64,000 bases of DNA from an uncultured Aquimarina sp. (GTDB lineage Bacteria; Bacteroidota; Bacteroidia; Flavobacteriales; Flavobacteriaceae), in contig CANLEM010000001.1 in the NCBI GenBank assembly GCA_947489685.1, forward strand, positions 806,001-870,000, read 5' to 3'. The position numbers were made by a program, and so were the translations under genes. Below are positions 16,265-24,426 of the stretch, one piece after another; positions within the stretch are counted from its first letter, which is position 1; each line of letters opens with the position of its first letter. The notes below the pieces were generated by a model. The model was not told the origin of the DNA, made no database searches, and worked only from the letters and a program-made list of their open reading frames with translations.

Positions 16265-17002
16265 TTAACTGAGCTGCTCACTAGTTTTTCCAAATCTTCT
16301 TTCTCTTTTTTGATAATTGTAAATGGCTTCAAATAAATCTGATTTTTTAAAATCAGGCCATAAAACTTCTGTAAAATATAATTCTGCGTACGCAATCTGC
16401 CATAATAGGAAATTACTGATACGTTGCTCCCCGCTGGTACGTATCAATAAATCAACATCAGGTAGATTTTTTGTATACAAATGCTCATTAATGACTGTTT
16501 CATTTATAAGATGTGGCGAAATTACACCATTTTTAACTTTAATACTTATTTCTTCGATAGTTTTTATCAGTTCTTCACGACTTCCATAACTTAACGCTAA
16601 AGTTAGCGTCATGCGATCATTAGATTTAGTCTTTTCAATCACTTCCAAAAGCTCTACTTGGGCTTTTTTTGGTAATGATTCTAGATTTCCAATCGCATTA
16701 AGTTTGATGTTGTTTTTTTGAAGAGTTTTTATTTCTTTTTTAAGAGAGCTTACCAAAAGTTTCATTAGGGTTTCTACTTCCAGTTTTGGTCTGTTCCAGT
16801 TTTCTGTAGAAAAAGCATATAAGGTAAGATACTTTACTCCAATTTCGGCACTGCTTTCTACTGCTTCTCGTACAGCCTTGGTACCATTTTCATGGCCGAC
16901 TGCTCTAAAAAAGCCTTTCTTTTTAGCCCACCTACCATTGCCATCCATAATGATGGCTACGTGCTCAGGGATATTAGAGTTTAATTGTTCTTTATTAATC
17001 AT
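16265..17002 (-). CDS. uppS: Isoprenyl transferase (undecaprenyl diphosphate synthase family)
   Basis: 245 residues from the ATG at 17000-17002, only 2 bp after the porG stop; a TTG 15 bp upstream is less likely. The cis-prenyltransferase signature is clear: HVAIIMDGNGRWA with catalytic Asp20, GHENG, and RTSGEQRISNFLLWQ. It condenses isopentenyl diphosphate units to make the C55 lipid carrier for peptidoglycan and surface polysaccharide. It is tightly packed with porG and bamA, consistent with co-transcription of envelope genes. Confidence 0.95.
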   Translation of the reverse strand: MINKEQLNSNIPEHVAIIMDGNGRWAKKKGFFRAVGHENGTKAVREAVESSAEIGVKYLTLYAFSTENWNRPKLEVETLMKLLVSSLKKEIKTLQKNNIKLNAIGNLESLPKKAQVELLEVIEKTKSNDRMTLTLALSYGSREELIKTIEEISIKVKNGVISPHLINETVINEHLYTKNLPDVDLLIRTSGEQRISNFLLWQIAYAELYFTEVLWPDFKKSDLFEAIYNYQKRERRFGKTSEQLS

Positions 17003-17004
17003 TA

Positions 17005-17682
17005 TTAGAATGCACAATCACAAGGTATTCTACCCCAGGTATATGATAATGTAATACCTGTAAAAATATACCAGTCATTGTTATTTAAATTACCAAATCC
17101 TGTACCAAATCTGTCGTCAGGATCACTACCGTCCAAATTATCGGTAAAGGTGTAACGAGCACCAATTTCGGCTCCTATTACAAAATCTCTACCAAGAGTT
17201 TTCTTTATTCCTAATACCATAGGGATAGCAAAACTCCACCTATCACTATACGCTTCAATTTGGTTGTTCGAATCTACAGCTTGAGCACCATAATTAAATG
17301 TTGTGATTCCGCTATAAATATATGGAGTAAATTGGGGTTTACCATCATATAGGTACCATTCCCAGAAATTAAACTCCATTCCCAATGATATTTCTTTTAC
17401 AGAATTAGAAAAGCTGAATCCTCTTACTTTCCTTCTTTCATCTCCTTTTGAGTCATCCGCATCTAATGCTGCGTATAAAAATGATGCTCTAAACGCATGG
17501 CGCTTACTTCTATTCCATTTTCCTATCGCACCAAAAGCAACATCATTGGGTGCAATATAGTAAGTAGATCCAACATCACCTACAAAATTAGCTCCTCCTG
17601 CGATTAATCCTACTTCATAGGTTTGTGACGCCATTGATTGTACAAAAAACACGATAATTATAAACGATGCTAAGTATCTCAT
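17005..17682 (-). CDS. porG: PorG-type DUF6089 outer-membrane beta-barrel protein (type IX secretion)
   Basis: 225 residues with a signal peptide (1-19), then alternating amphipathic strands expected of a small outer-membrane barrel (for example EVGLIAGGANFVGDVGSTYY). It matches the DUF6089 family. The neighbourhood porG-uppS-bamA-ompH-ompH is the same order known around porG in Porphyromonas gingivalis, where the product is an outer-membrane part of the type IX secretion system. Function is inferred from family plus synteny. It is the first gene of the operon, and a good promoter precedes it. Confidence 0.75.
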   Translation of the reverse strand: MRYLASFIIIVFFVQSMASQTYEVGLIAGGANFVGDVGSTYYIAPNDVAFGAIGKWNRSKRHAFRASFLYAALDADDSKGDERRKVRGFSFSNSVKEISLGMEFNFWEWYLYDGKPQFTPYIYSGITTFNYGAQAVDSNNQIEAYSDRWSFAIPMVLGIKKTLGRDFVIGAEIGARYTFTDNLDGSDPDDRFGTGFGNLNNNDWYIFTGITLSYTWGRIPCDCAF

Positions 17683-17699
17683 AGATTTTCAAAAGTTTG

Positions 17700-17728
17700 C
17701 AAATATAACAATTAACTTTAGTACACAA
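17700..17728 (-). promoter_or_regulatory. Promoter of the porG-uppS-bamA-ompH operon
   Basis: Read on the minus strand: TTG (17728-17726), an 18-bp spacer, then TATATTTG (17707-17700). This is a full match to the Bacteroidota -33/-7 pattern, 18 bp before the porG start. Confidence 0.7.
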
Positions 17729-17782
17729 GAATTTGAGTAAAATAGTATGAATTAAAAAACACTTTTTAGTAGATTTTATTGT

Positions 17783-18667
17783 TTAATTGCGTTTATCTTC
17801 TCCCCAAAGCATCTTTTTACGTAATGTTTGTAGGAAACTCTCGTCCTGCAAAATAACCATATTTATCTTGAAAGGAGCCTTTTTAATAATTACTGTAGTC
17901 TCATTGGGTAATGTATGGATTCTCGAATCCAAAGAAACCAGATATGTGTCTTCTCGTCCAGACACTTGTAACTTTATTTCCTGATTATCGGGTATTACCA
18001 GTGGTCTTGCATTAAGGTTGTGTGGTGCAATAGGTGTAAGCATCATACTTTCGGCATCTGGCATCATTACAGGCCCACCGCAACTTAAAGAATAACCTGT
18101 GGACCCTGTTGGGGTCGAGACAATTAGGCCGTCTGCCCAATACGAGGTTAAAAATTCATTATTAAGGCTGGTATGTACGGTAATCATAGAGGTAGTATTT
18201 CTTCTGCTAACTGCGATCTCATTCATAGCAAAATTTAATACGCCAAATTCTTCGGTTGCAGGTAAAGTTTCTACAGTTACCAAACTTCTTGAAGAGATAT
18301 AGAACTTTTTGTTAAGGATTAAAGAAATACTCTCTTTTATTTCTTCTTTTTGAATGGTTGCCAAAAAACCAAGTCTTCCGGTATTTATTCCGGCAATTGG
18401 AATACCCAAATCTCTAACATAGGTTATAGTCTTTAAAATAGTACCATCGCCACCAATACTAAAAAAGAGATCGTATGAAGTATCTAGTTCTTCAAATGTG
18501 CTGAAATGAGAATATGATTTATCGATTTCATCATGAAGATTTATGAGTTCAAGAAAATTCTTTTCAATAACTACCTCTACACCATTTTCGTCAAGAGTTT
18601 CTAATAGTTGTTGGATATATATTCCAGAATTCTTGTGATAGAACTGTCCATAAATACCGATTTTCAT
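17783..18667 (-). CDS. nadK: NAD kinase
   Basis: 294 residues. It phosphorylates NAD to NADP. The ATP-NAD kinase signature GGDGT is at residues 72-76, followed by GINTGRLGFLA and the conserved TPTGSTGYSLSCGGP. Length is standard for the family. The gene lies 37 bp downstream of the CBS-domain gene on the same strand and probably shares its transcript. Nothing unusual is seen. Confidence 0.96.
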   Translation of the reverse strand: MKIGIYGQFYHKNSGIYIQQLLETLDENGVEVVIEKNFLELINLHDEIDKSYSHFSTFEELDTSYDLFFSIGGDGTILKTITYVRDLGIPIAGINTGRLGFLATIQKEEIKESISLILNKKFYISSRSLVTVETLPATEEFGVLNFAMNEIAVSRRNTTSMITVHTSLNNEFLTSYWADGLIVSTPTGSTGYSLSCGGPVMMPDAESMMLTPIAPHNLNARPLVIPDNQEIKLQVSGREDTYLVSLDSRIHTLPNETTVIIKKAPFKINMVILQDESFLQTLRKKMLWGEDKRN

Positions 18668-18704
18668 TAGGATGTGATTTGTGTTAGTTGGTTAGGTAAA
18701 AATG

Positions 18705-19361
18705 TCAAATATTCAAATATTTTTCAAGATACTGGGATCTTTCTTTTAGATTCGTTAAAAACGAATCTTCGTAATGTTTAGAAACAATGTTATAACTATA
18801 TCTTCTAAACGTTTGTACTATATTATTAATGTCGCTATCATTAATTTTGATGGTGATTTGCGCAACATCATTTTCCATATTAGAAATAAATAGGCCTAGA
18901 ACTTTGGCATTATTAGATTCTATAATTTGCGAAATTTCACTAAACGAATAATCCAATATTCCTTTTTCTACAATTAAAATATTTCCTGGTTCACTAAGAA
19001 AAGGAGTTTCATTAAAAAGATTCATAATGTCTCCTAATTCAAAAAAACCTAAATACCTATTATTGTCATCAAGAACAGGCATTATATTAGAATTATTTTG
19101 CGCAAATGCTTCCAAAATATCAAGCCAATTATGATCTTTTCTAACATAAAAACCTTCTAGCGCATATTGATATGCACTTAGAGTTTTGTCTGTTTCAAAA
19201 CATCTAATATCTGCTTCAGAAATACACCCCATATATGTTTTGTCTTTAATAACAGGGAAATGAGTATATGTGAGTTCATTAAATAATAGCTGTGCATCCG
19301 TAACGTTTACAGCGATATCTAATGGTGCTATTTCATTAACTACGTACAAATTTGTCTTCAT
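18705..19361 (-). CDS. CBS-domain protein
   Basis: 218 residues from the ATG at 19359-19361; the longer open frame adds 17 residues with no family support. Two CBS motifs are visible: an N-terminal one (DAQLLFNELTYTHFPVIKDK, about 22-70) and a second (FAQNNSNIMPVLDDNNRYLG, about 80-120). An ACT-like tail of about 90 residues follows. CBS pairs usually bind adenine nucleotides and act as sensors. It lies directly before nadK on the same strand, which makes a link to NAD/ATP status attractive but unproven. It is divergent from pdxJ, with 102 bp between starts. Confidence 0.85.
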   Translation of the reverse strand: MKTNLYVVNEIAPLDIAVNVTDAQLLFNELTYTHFPVIKDKTYMGCISEADIRCFETDKTLSAYQYALEGFYVRKDHNWLDILEAFAQNNSNIMPVLDDNNRYLGFFELGDIMNLFNETPFLSEPGNILIVEKGILDYSFSEISQIIESNNAKVLGLFISNMENDVAQITIKINDSDINNIVQTFRRYSYNIVSKHYEDSFLTNLKERSQYLEKYLNI

Positions 19362-19428
19362 AATTTTTTGGGGTGCTATATTATGCAAAATAATCAAAAA
19401 ATATACAAACAAGGCGTTCCCAAGTTCG

Positions 19429-19436
19429 TATTTTTG
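19429..19436 (+). promoter_or_regulatory. Probable -7 element of pdxJ
   Basis: TATTTTTG fits TAnnTTTG, 27 bp before the pdxJ ATG. No clear TTG box is found at the right distance, so this is a partial match. Confidence 0.4.
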
Positions 19437-19463
19437 CTTTTTTAGATAAAGACATCAAAAATC

Positions 19464-20177
19464 ATGACAAAGTTAAGTGTTAACGTTAATAAAATAGCAA
19501 CTCTACGTAATTCGAGAGGAGGAAATACTCCAGATTTACTCAAAGTAGCATCAGATATTCAGGATTTTGGAGGGCAGGGTATTACCATACATCCAAGGCC
19601 CGATGAGCGCCATATAAGATATCAGGATGCGTATGATTTAAAACCTATTGTGCATACAGAATATAATATTGAGGGTAACCCAATTCCTAAGTTTGTGGAT
19701 TTGGTGTTGTCCATTAAACCAACACAGGTGACTCTGGTGCCTGATGCTGTGGATGCTATAACAAGTAATGCAGGTTGGAATACCAGAAAACACAAAGATT
19801 TTTTAAAAGAAGTAATTGCAGAGTTTAAAAACAATGAAATTAGAACTTCAATTTTTGTCGATCCGGTAGAAGATATGATTGAAGGAGCAGCAGAGACAGG
19901 AGCAGACCGTATCGAGTTGTATACCGAAGAGTTTGCTTCAGAATATATAAAAGGAAACAAAACTGCAGTGCAACCTTATGCTACATGTGCCCAGGTGGCT
20001 ATAAATAATGACTTAGGAGTTAATGCCGGTCATGATTTATCATTGGATAACATTAAATTTTTCAAAGAAAATATCCCTGGTTTATTAGAGGTTTCTATTG
20101 GCCATGCGCTAATAAGTGAATCTATTTATCTGGGATTAGAAAATGTGATCAACATGTATATACATCGTCTTAAATAG
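19464..20177 (+). CDS. pdxJ: Pyridoxine 5'-phosphate synthase
   Basis: 237 residues. It joins 1-deoxy-D-xylulose 5-phosphate and aminoacetone phosphate to form pyridoxine phosphate in the DXP-dependent vitamin B6 route. Family landmarks are LSVNVNKIATLRNSRGG, the GGQGITIHPRPDERHI loop and NAGHDLSLDN. Length is typical. The gene is followed after 8 bp by an alpha/beta hydrolase gene on the same strand, so the two are probably co-transcribed. Confidence 0.96.
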   Translation: MTKLSVNVNKIATLRNSRGGNTPDLLKVASDIQDFGGQGITIHPRPDERHIRYQDAYDLKPIVHTEYNIEGNPIPKFVDLVLSIKPTQVTLVPDAVDAITSNAGWNTRKHKDFLKEVIAEFKNNEIRTSIFVDPVEDMIEGAAETGADRIELYTEEFASEYIKGNKTAVQPYATCAQVAINNDLGVNAGHDLSLDNIKFFKENIPGLLEVSIGHALISESIYLGLENVINMYIHRLK

Positions 20178-20185
20178 TTTGTGAT

Positions 20186-20953
20186 ATGCAATTACATGGA
20201 AATGTCATAGGAGAAGGTCGTCCGTTTATTATACTTCACGGTTTTTTGGGAATGGGAGATAACTGGAAAACGTTAGGGAAGAAAATTTCGGAACAAGGTT
20301 TTCAGGTTCATTTATTAGACCAACGAAATCACGGAAGAAGCCCACATAGTGATGAGTTTAGTTACGAGATTATGGTATCAGATTTGAATGCTTATTGCAA
20401 GACTAATGATTTAAGAGATTGTTACCTATTGGGGCACTCTATGGGAGGCAAAACGGCGATGCTTTTTGCGGCACTACATCCCGATTTGATTCATCATTTA
20501 ATCATAGCAGATATTGGGCCTAAGTATTACCCGTTGCACCATCAGGATATTTTGGATGGCTTAAGTGCTTTGGATTTTGAACATATAAAATCAAGAGGTA
20601 ATGCAGATAAAGAATTAAGTCATTATGTTCCTGATGTTGGAGTAAGGATGTTTCTTTTAAAGAATTTATATTGGAAAGAAAAAGGAGTGTTAGGTTTAAG
20701 GATGAACCTAGAGGCGTTAATCAAAAACGCTAATGAAATAGGGGTAGAACTCCCTGGTGAATATAGTTTTGATGGGCCAACATTATTTCTTAAAGGAGAA
20801 AAATCTAACTATATACTTAAAGAAGATGAAACACGAATACAGAGGCAATTTCCTAATGTATTGATAAAAGAAATTTCGGCTGCCGGGCATTGGTTACATG
20901 CCGAAAATCCTGTAGATTTTTTGACAGAGGTATTAGAATTTGTCAATAAATAA
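20186..20953 (+). CDS. Alpha/beta-fold hydrolase (YbfF-like esterase)
   Basis: 255 residues, cytoplasmic. An HGFLGMGDNW oxyanion loop (18-27), nucleophile Ser85 in GHSMGG and a catalytic His in AAGHWLHAENP near the C-terminus form a standard alpha/beta hydrolase. Overall pattern and length resemble YbfF-type acyl-CoA/ester hydrolases. The physiological substrate is unknown. It sits 8 bp behind pdxJ, a neighbourhood common in flavobacteria, without a clear functional link. Confidence 0.9.
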   Translation: MQLHGNVIGEGRPFIILHGFLGMGDNWKTLGKKISEQGFQVHLLDQRNHGRSPHSDEFSYEIMVSDLNAYCKTNDLRDCYLLGHSMGGKTAMLFAALHPDLIHHLIIADIGPKYYPLHHQDILDGLSALDFEHIKSRGNADKELSHYVPDVGVRMFLLKNLYWKEKGVLGLRMNLEALIKNANEIGVELPGEYSFDGPTLFLKGEKSNYILKEDETRIQRQFPNVLIKEISAAGHWLHAENPVDFLTEVLEFVNK

Positions 20954-20993
20954 ATAAAAAATACTATGTATGCATAATATTTTCGTGATTTCG

Positions 20994-21023
20994 TTGGATA
21001 ATTGGTATTTTCCATTAATTTTG
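20994..21023 (+). promoter_or_regulatory. Promoter of the FadL-type porin gene
   Basis: TTG (20994-20996), a 19-bp spacer and TAATTTTG (21016-21023) fully match the Bacteroidota pattern, 46 bp before the ATG. Confidence 0.65.
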
Positions 21024-21069
21024 GAAATTCAATTTTACGAATTCTAAAAAAAAACAATTCTAATTTATT

Positions 21070-22326
21070 ATGAAAAAACTTCTATTGTTAGTTCTATTCA
21101 TCTCGGTGGCTACAGTCACTTATGCTGGTGGATATAGAGTTAGTGTACAAGGGCAGAGGGCAATGGCTATGGGTCATACAGGGGTTGCTGTTGTGAATAG
21201 TGCAGAACTTGTATTCTTTAACCCAGCGGGTTTAGTATACCTAGAGAATAAACTAAATGTAAGTGTTGGTGCAAGTGGTATTTTTACAGATGTAATTTAT
21301 CAAAATGAAGACTTAGGAATATCGTCTGAAACAGATAGTTCTGTAGGAACTCCAATTAACTTGTATGCTTCTTACCAAGTAAATGAGTGGATGTCTGTTG
21401 GACTTGGGGTGTATACACCTTATGGTAGTGAAGTTACTTGGCCTACAGATTGGGCTGGGTCTCACTTGGTAAATAATATAGAGCTTGCAGCGATTTATAT
21501 TCAACCAGTTGTTTCGTTTAAGTTGTCTGATTACTTTAGTATTGGTGGTGGACCGATTTATGTAACAGGTTCGGTAAACTTTAATCGTAATTTAAATAGA
21601 ACATTAACAGATTTTGAAGGAAATCGCTCAAATGTAACTATAGATGATTCTGGTGTAAATAACTGGGGATGGAGTGTAGGAGCAATGTTTAACCCAACAG
21701 AGAATTTGCGTATAGGGTTTAATTATCGTAGCGAGATTATTCTTGAGGCTGAAGGTGGAGATGCTACTTTTACGAATATACCAAATTCGCCTGCGGTTCC
21801 TTTTGCTAATGAGTCTACAGCTTTTGACGCAGAATTACCATTACCTGCAGAGTTAACTGTAGGACTTTCTTATCAATATAATAAGTGGTTGTTTGCGTTT
21901 GATTTCAACAGGCAGTTCTGGGATGTATATGAGTCTTTGGATATAGACTTTGCTAATACACCTACGGGTCCTGATTCTGTAAACCCACGTAACTATAAGA
22001 ATTCTTCTGTATATAGATTTGGACTACAGTACGAAGCTACAGAGAAAATTACACTTAGAGCAGGATATTATAGAGATGAGTCACCGGTTCGAGAAGGTTT
22101 CTTTGCGCCAGAGACACCGCGAAATGATTCTGATGGATTTTCAGGAGGTTTAAGCTTTGCAATAACGCCAAAGTTAGCTATTGACGCTTCTTTCTTTTAT
22201 TTAAGATTCGAAGAAGTTAATGCTTCTTATGATTTTTATGAAGAAAATGGACAAGCGGTTCCGTTTGAAGGAACGTATAAATCAAGCGCATTTGCGCCAG
22301 GACTTGGTTTAACTTATAAAATGTAA
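21070..22326 (+). CDS. OmpP1/FadL-family outer-membrane transporter
   Basis: 418 residues with signal peptide (1-19, ending YAG). The start of the mature protein, GYRVSVQGQRAMAMGHTGVA, and NPAGLVYLENK are the FadL-type hatch motifs. The rest is a beta barrel finishing with FAPGLGLTYKM. FadL proteins let long-chain fatty acids or other hydrophobic compounds across the outer membrane. The stop is 7 bp before the GDSL-type lipoprotein gene, so a lipid uptake-and-hydrolysis pair is plausible. Substrate remains unknown. Confidence 0.92.
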   Translation: MKKLLLLVLFISVATVTYAGGYRVSVQGQRAMAMGHTGVAVVNSAELVFFNPAGLVYLENKLNVSVGASGIFTDVIYQNEDLGISSETDSSVGTPINLYASYQVNEWMSVGLGVYTPYGSEVTWPTDWAGSHLVNNIELAAIYIQPVVSFKLSDYFSIGGGPIYVTGSVNFNRNLNRTLTDFEGNRSNVTIDDSGVNNWGWSVGAMFNPTENLRIGFNYRSEIILEAEGGDATFTNIPNSPAVPFANESTAFDAELPLPAELTVGLSYQYNKWLFAFDFNRQFWDVYESLDIDFANTPTGPDSVNPRNYKNSSVYRFGLQYEATEKITLRAGYYRDESPVREGFFAPETPRNDSDGFSGGLSFAITPKLAIDASFFYLRFEEVNASYDFYEENGQAVPFEGTYKSSAFAPGLGLTYKM

Positions 22327-22333
22327 TTTAGAG

Positions 22334-23905
22334 ATGATAAAGAAAAATATAAAATATCTAGCAGTTCTGGCACTTGGTTTAGTAGCATGTGAGCCAGAAT
22401 TTGATAACCCAATAGATGAGTCAGGTGTATTTACAAGCGGAGAGGCCGATTTTAGTAATTTCCTTGCTTTAGGTAATTCACTTACTGCTGGTTTCGCAGA
22501 TGGAGCTCTATATATTACAGGACAAGAAAATTCATTTCCTAATATATTATCAAAGCAATTTGCTTTGGCAGGTGGAGGAGAGTTTACACAACCATTAATG
22601 GTAGATAATGCAGGGGGTGCTTTACTTAATGGAACTCAGATTTTAGAAAATAGATTTGTATTAGCTTTTGATGCGCAGGGTAATCCTGGACCGGCAAGAT
22701 ATACAGGTGCCGCACCTACGACAGAAATTTCTACTAACCTTGGTAGTTCATTTAACAATTTGGGAGTGCCAGGAGCAAAAAGTTTTCATTTGGCTGCTCC
22801 AGGTTACGGTAACTTAGCAGGAGTAGCAACGGGTCAGGCAAATCCTTATTATGCTAGATTTGCTTCTTCTCCAACATCTACTGTAATTGGTGATGCTGTT
22901 GCACAAAATCCTACGTTTTTTAGCTTGTGGATAGGGAATAATGATATTTTGAGTTATGCAACTTCTGGAGGAGTAGGAGAAGATCATAATGAAACTGGAA
23001 ATATAGACCCTACTACATACGGAGGAAATGATATCACTAATAACAATGTATTTGCTTCGATTTACAACGATTTAATTGGAGCATTAACTGCTAATGGAGC
23101 TAAAGGTGTGGTATTAAACTTGCCGGATGTTACTTCGCTTCCATTTTTTACAACTGTTCCTAACAATGCTTTAGTATTGGATGCAGCAACAGCAGGTAGT
23201 TTAACTGGGTTTTTTCAAGCAGTTGCTGGTATCGTAACAGCTCAGATCGCAGGAACTGGAGTTCCTTTGGCGCAAGCGCAAGCTGTAGCTGCACAATATG
23301 CAATTACATTTAATGCTGGGCCAAATAGATTTTTAATCAAGACCGAAGTTACTGCAACTAACCCTCTTGGATTTAGACAAATGACAGAAGAAGAGTTGTT
23401 ATTGCTTACAATCGATAGTGCTGCTTTGGCGCAAGGATATGGATCTGTAGTGCTTACTCCTGAAGTTCTTCAGGTGTTAGGTATTCTTCAAGCTGGAGGG
23501 ATGCCAACTGCAGAGCAAGGAGCTTTAGTAATAGCCGCTATTAATGCGATTGATGATCAGGATGCTTTGGACTCTGCCGAGCTTACGGCTGTTTCTAATG
23601 CTAGAACATCATTTAATACTACTATCGCCGGACTTGCAACGGCTAATGGGTTGGCATTTTATGATGTAGCTAGTGATTTGGCTCAGGCGGCAAATGGTGG
23701 AATACCGTTTGATAGTGGAGTTATTACTTCTGATTTTGTTACCGGAGGAGGATTTTCTCTAGATGGGGTACACCCTACACCTAGAGCGCATGCATTGGTG
23801 ACAAATGGGATTATTGATGCTATCGAGGCTACATATGATGCAGATTTACCACGTGTTAATCCTGGAGACTTTGGGACTGTTACATTAAGTAATGATGTGA
23901 ATTAA
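22334..23905 (+). CDS. SGNH/GDSL-type hydrolase lipoprotein
   Basis: 523 residues with lipoprotein signal (lipobox LVAC, Cys19). Block I reads LALGNSLTAGFADG with Ser in the nucleophile place; the family's usual GDS is GNS here. A later NLGVPGA motif, SLWIGNNDIL (block III) and C-terminal LDGVHPTPRAHAL with the Asp-x-x-His pair complete the SGNH set. A large low-complexity Ala-rich insertion lies at about residues 280-430. It is likely a surface or periplasmic esterase or lipase. It is co-oriented with the FadL gene 7 bp upstream. A strong terminator follows. Confidence 0.88.
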   Translation: MIKKNIKYLAVLALGLVACEPEFDNPIDESGVFTSGEADFSNFLALGNSLTAGFADGALYITGQENSFPNILSKQFALAGGGEFTQPLMVDNAGGALLNGTQILENRFVLAFDAQGNPGPARYTGAAPTTEISTNLGSSFNNLGVPGAKSFHLAAPGYGNLAGVATGQANPYYARFASSPTSTVIGDAVAQNPTFFSLWIGNNDILSYATSGGVGEDHNETGNIDPTTYGGNDITNNNVFASIYNDLIGALTANGAKGVVLNLPDVTSLPFFTTVPNNALVLDAATAGSLTGFFQAVAGIVTAQIAGTGVPLAQAQAVAAQYAITFNAGPNRFLIKTEVTATNPLGFRQMTEEELLLLTIDSAALAQGYGSVVLTPEVLQVLGILQAGGMPTAEQGALVIAAINAIDDQDALDSAELTAVSNARTSFNTTIAGLATANGLAFYDVASDLAQAANGGIPFDSGVITSDFVTGGGFSLDGVHPTPRAHALVTNGIIDAIEATYDADLPRVNPGDFGTVTLSNDVN

Positions 23906-23931
23906 TACAGAACAATTTTTGTAAATATGAT

Positions 23932-23963
23932 AAAACCTGCTAATTAGTTAGCAGGTTTTTTTA
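23932..23963 (+). terminator. Terminator after the FadL/GDSL pair
   Basis: A perfect 10-bp stem AACCTGCTAA / TTAGCAGGTT with a 4-nt loop, followed by seven T's. Confidence 0.92.
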
Positions 23964-23993
23964 TATTCATACCTTAATATTAAGGGATACAAC

Positions 23994-24341
23994 ATGAAAT
24001 TCTTTTTAAAACTTCTTTTAAGTGCGGTTGCCGTATTAGTATTGGCTGAAATTTTACCCGGCGCGCAAGTAGATAATTATGTGAGTGCTTTGATTGTGGC
24101 TGTGGTGTTAGCAATTCTAAATACGATTGTGAAACCGGTATTGATCTTTCTTACACTACCTGCTACAATAATTACATTAGGATTATTTTTGTTAGTAATA
24201 AACGCTGCGATCATCTTATTGGCAGATTATTTTATTCCTGGTTTTAATGTAAACGGATGGCTATGGGCACTGGTCTTTAGTGTTTTGCTGTCTATATTTC
24301 AATCTATACTACATTCAATTTTGAAAAAAGATAAAAGCTAA
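23994..24341 (+). CDS. Phage-holin-IV-like small membrane protein
   Basis: 115 residues with about four hydrophobic helices (3-20, 29-50, 55-80, 88-108). It fits the small four-helix membrane family annotated as phage holin family IV, which is chromosomal and widespread in bacteria. Motifs NTIVKPVLIFLTLPATIITLG and LLVINAAIILL are characteristic. No phage genes are nearby, so a lysis role is unlikely. Function is unknown. It lies between a terminator and the tig promoter, probably as a single-gene unit. Confidence 0.85.
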   Translation: MKFFLKLLLSAVAVLVLAEILPGAQVDNYVSALIVAVVLAILNTIVKPVLIFLTLPATIITLGLFLLVINAAIILLADYFIPGFNVNGWLWALVFSVLLSIFQSILHSILKKDKS

Positions 24342-24364
24342 CTGTTTTTCAGAGAGTTAAAAAT

Positions 24365-24394
24365 TTGTTGTGATGTAAAAAAGTATTACTTTTG
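24365..24394 (+). promoter_or_regulatory. Promoter of tig
   Basis: TTG (24365-24367), a 19-bp spacer and TACTTTTG (24387-24394) make a full Bacteroidota promoter match, 32 bp before the tig ATG. Confidence 0.7.
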
Positions 24395-24426
24395 CAACCC
24401 AATTTTTAGTAGTAAACGTAGAGATA

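Noticed and set aside
16258-16395. Longer N-terminal extension of BamA
   Set aside because: It overlaps uppS and would place a charged segment before the signal peptide. The ATG at 16260 gives a proper signal peptide.
23994-24341. Holin-like gene as evidence of a prophage
   Set aside because: The family is widespread on bacterial chromosomes, and no other phage gene lies nearby.
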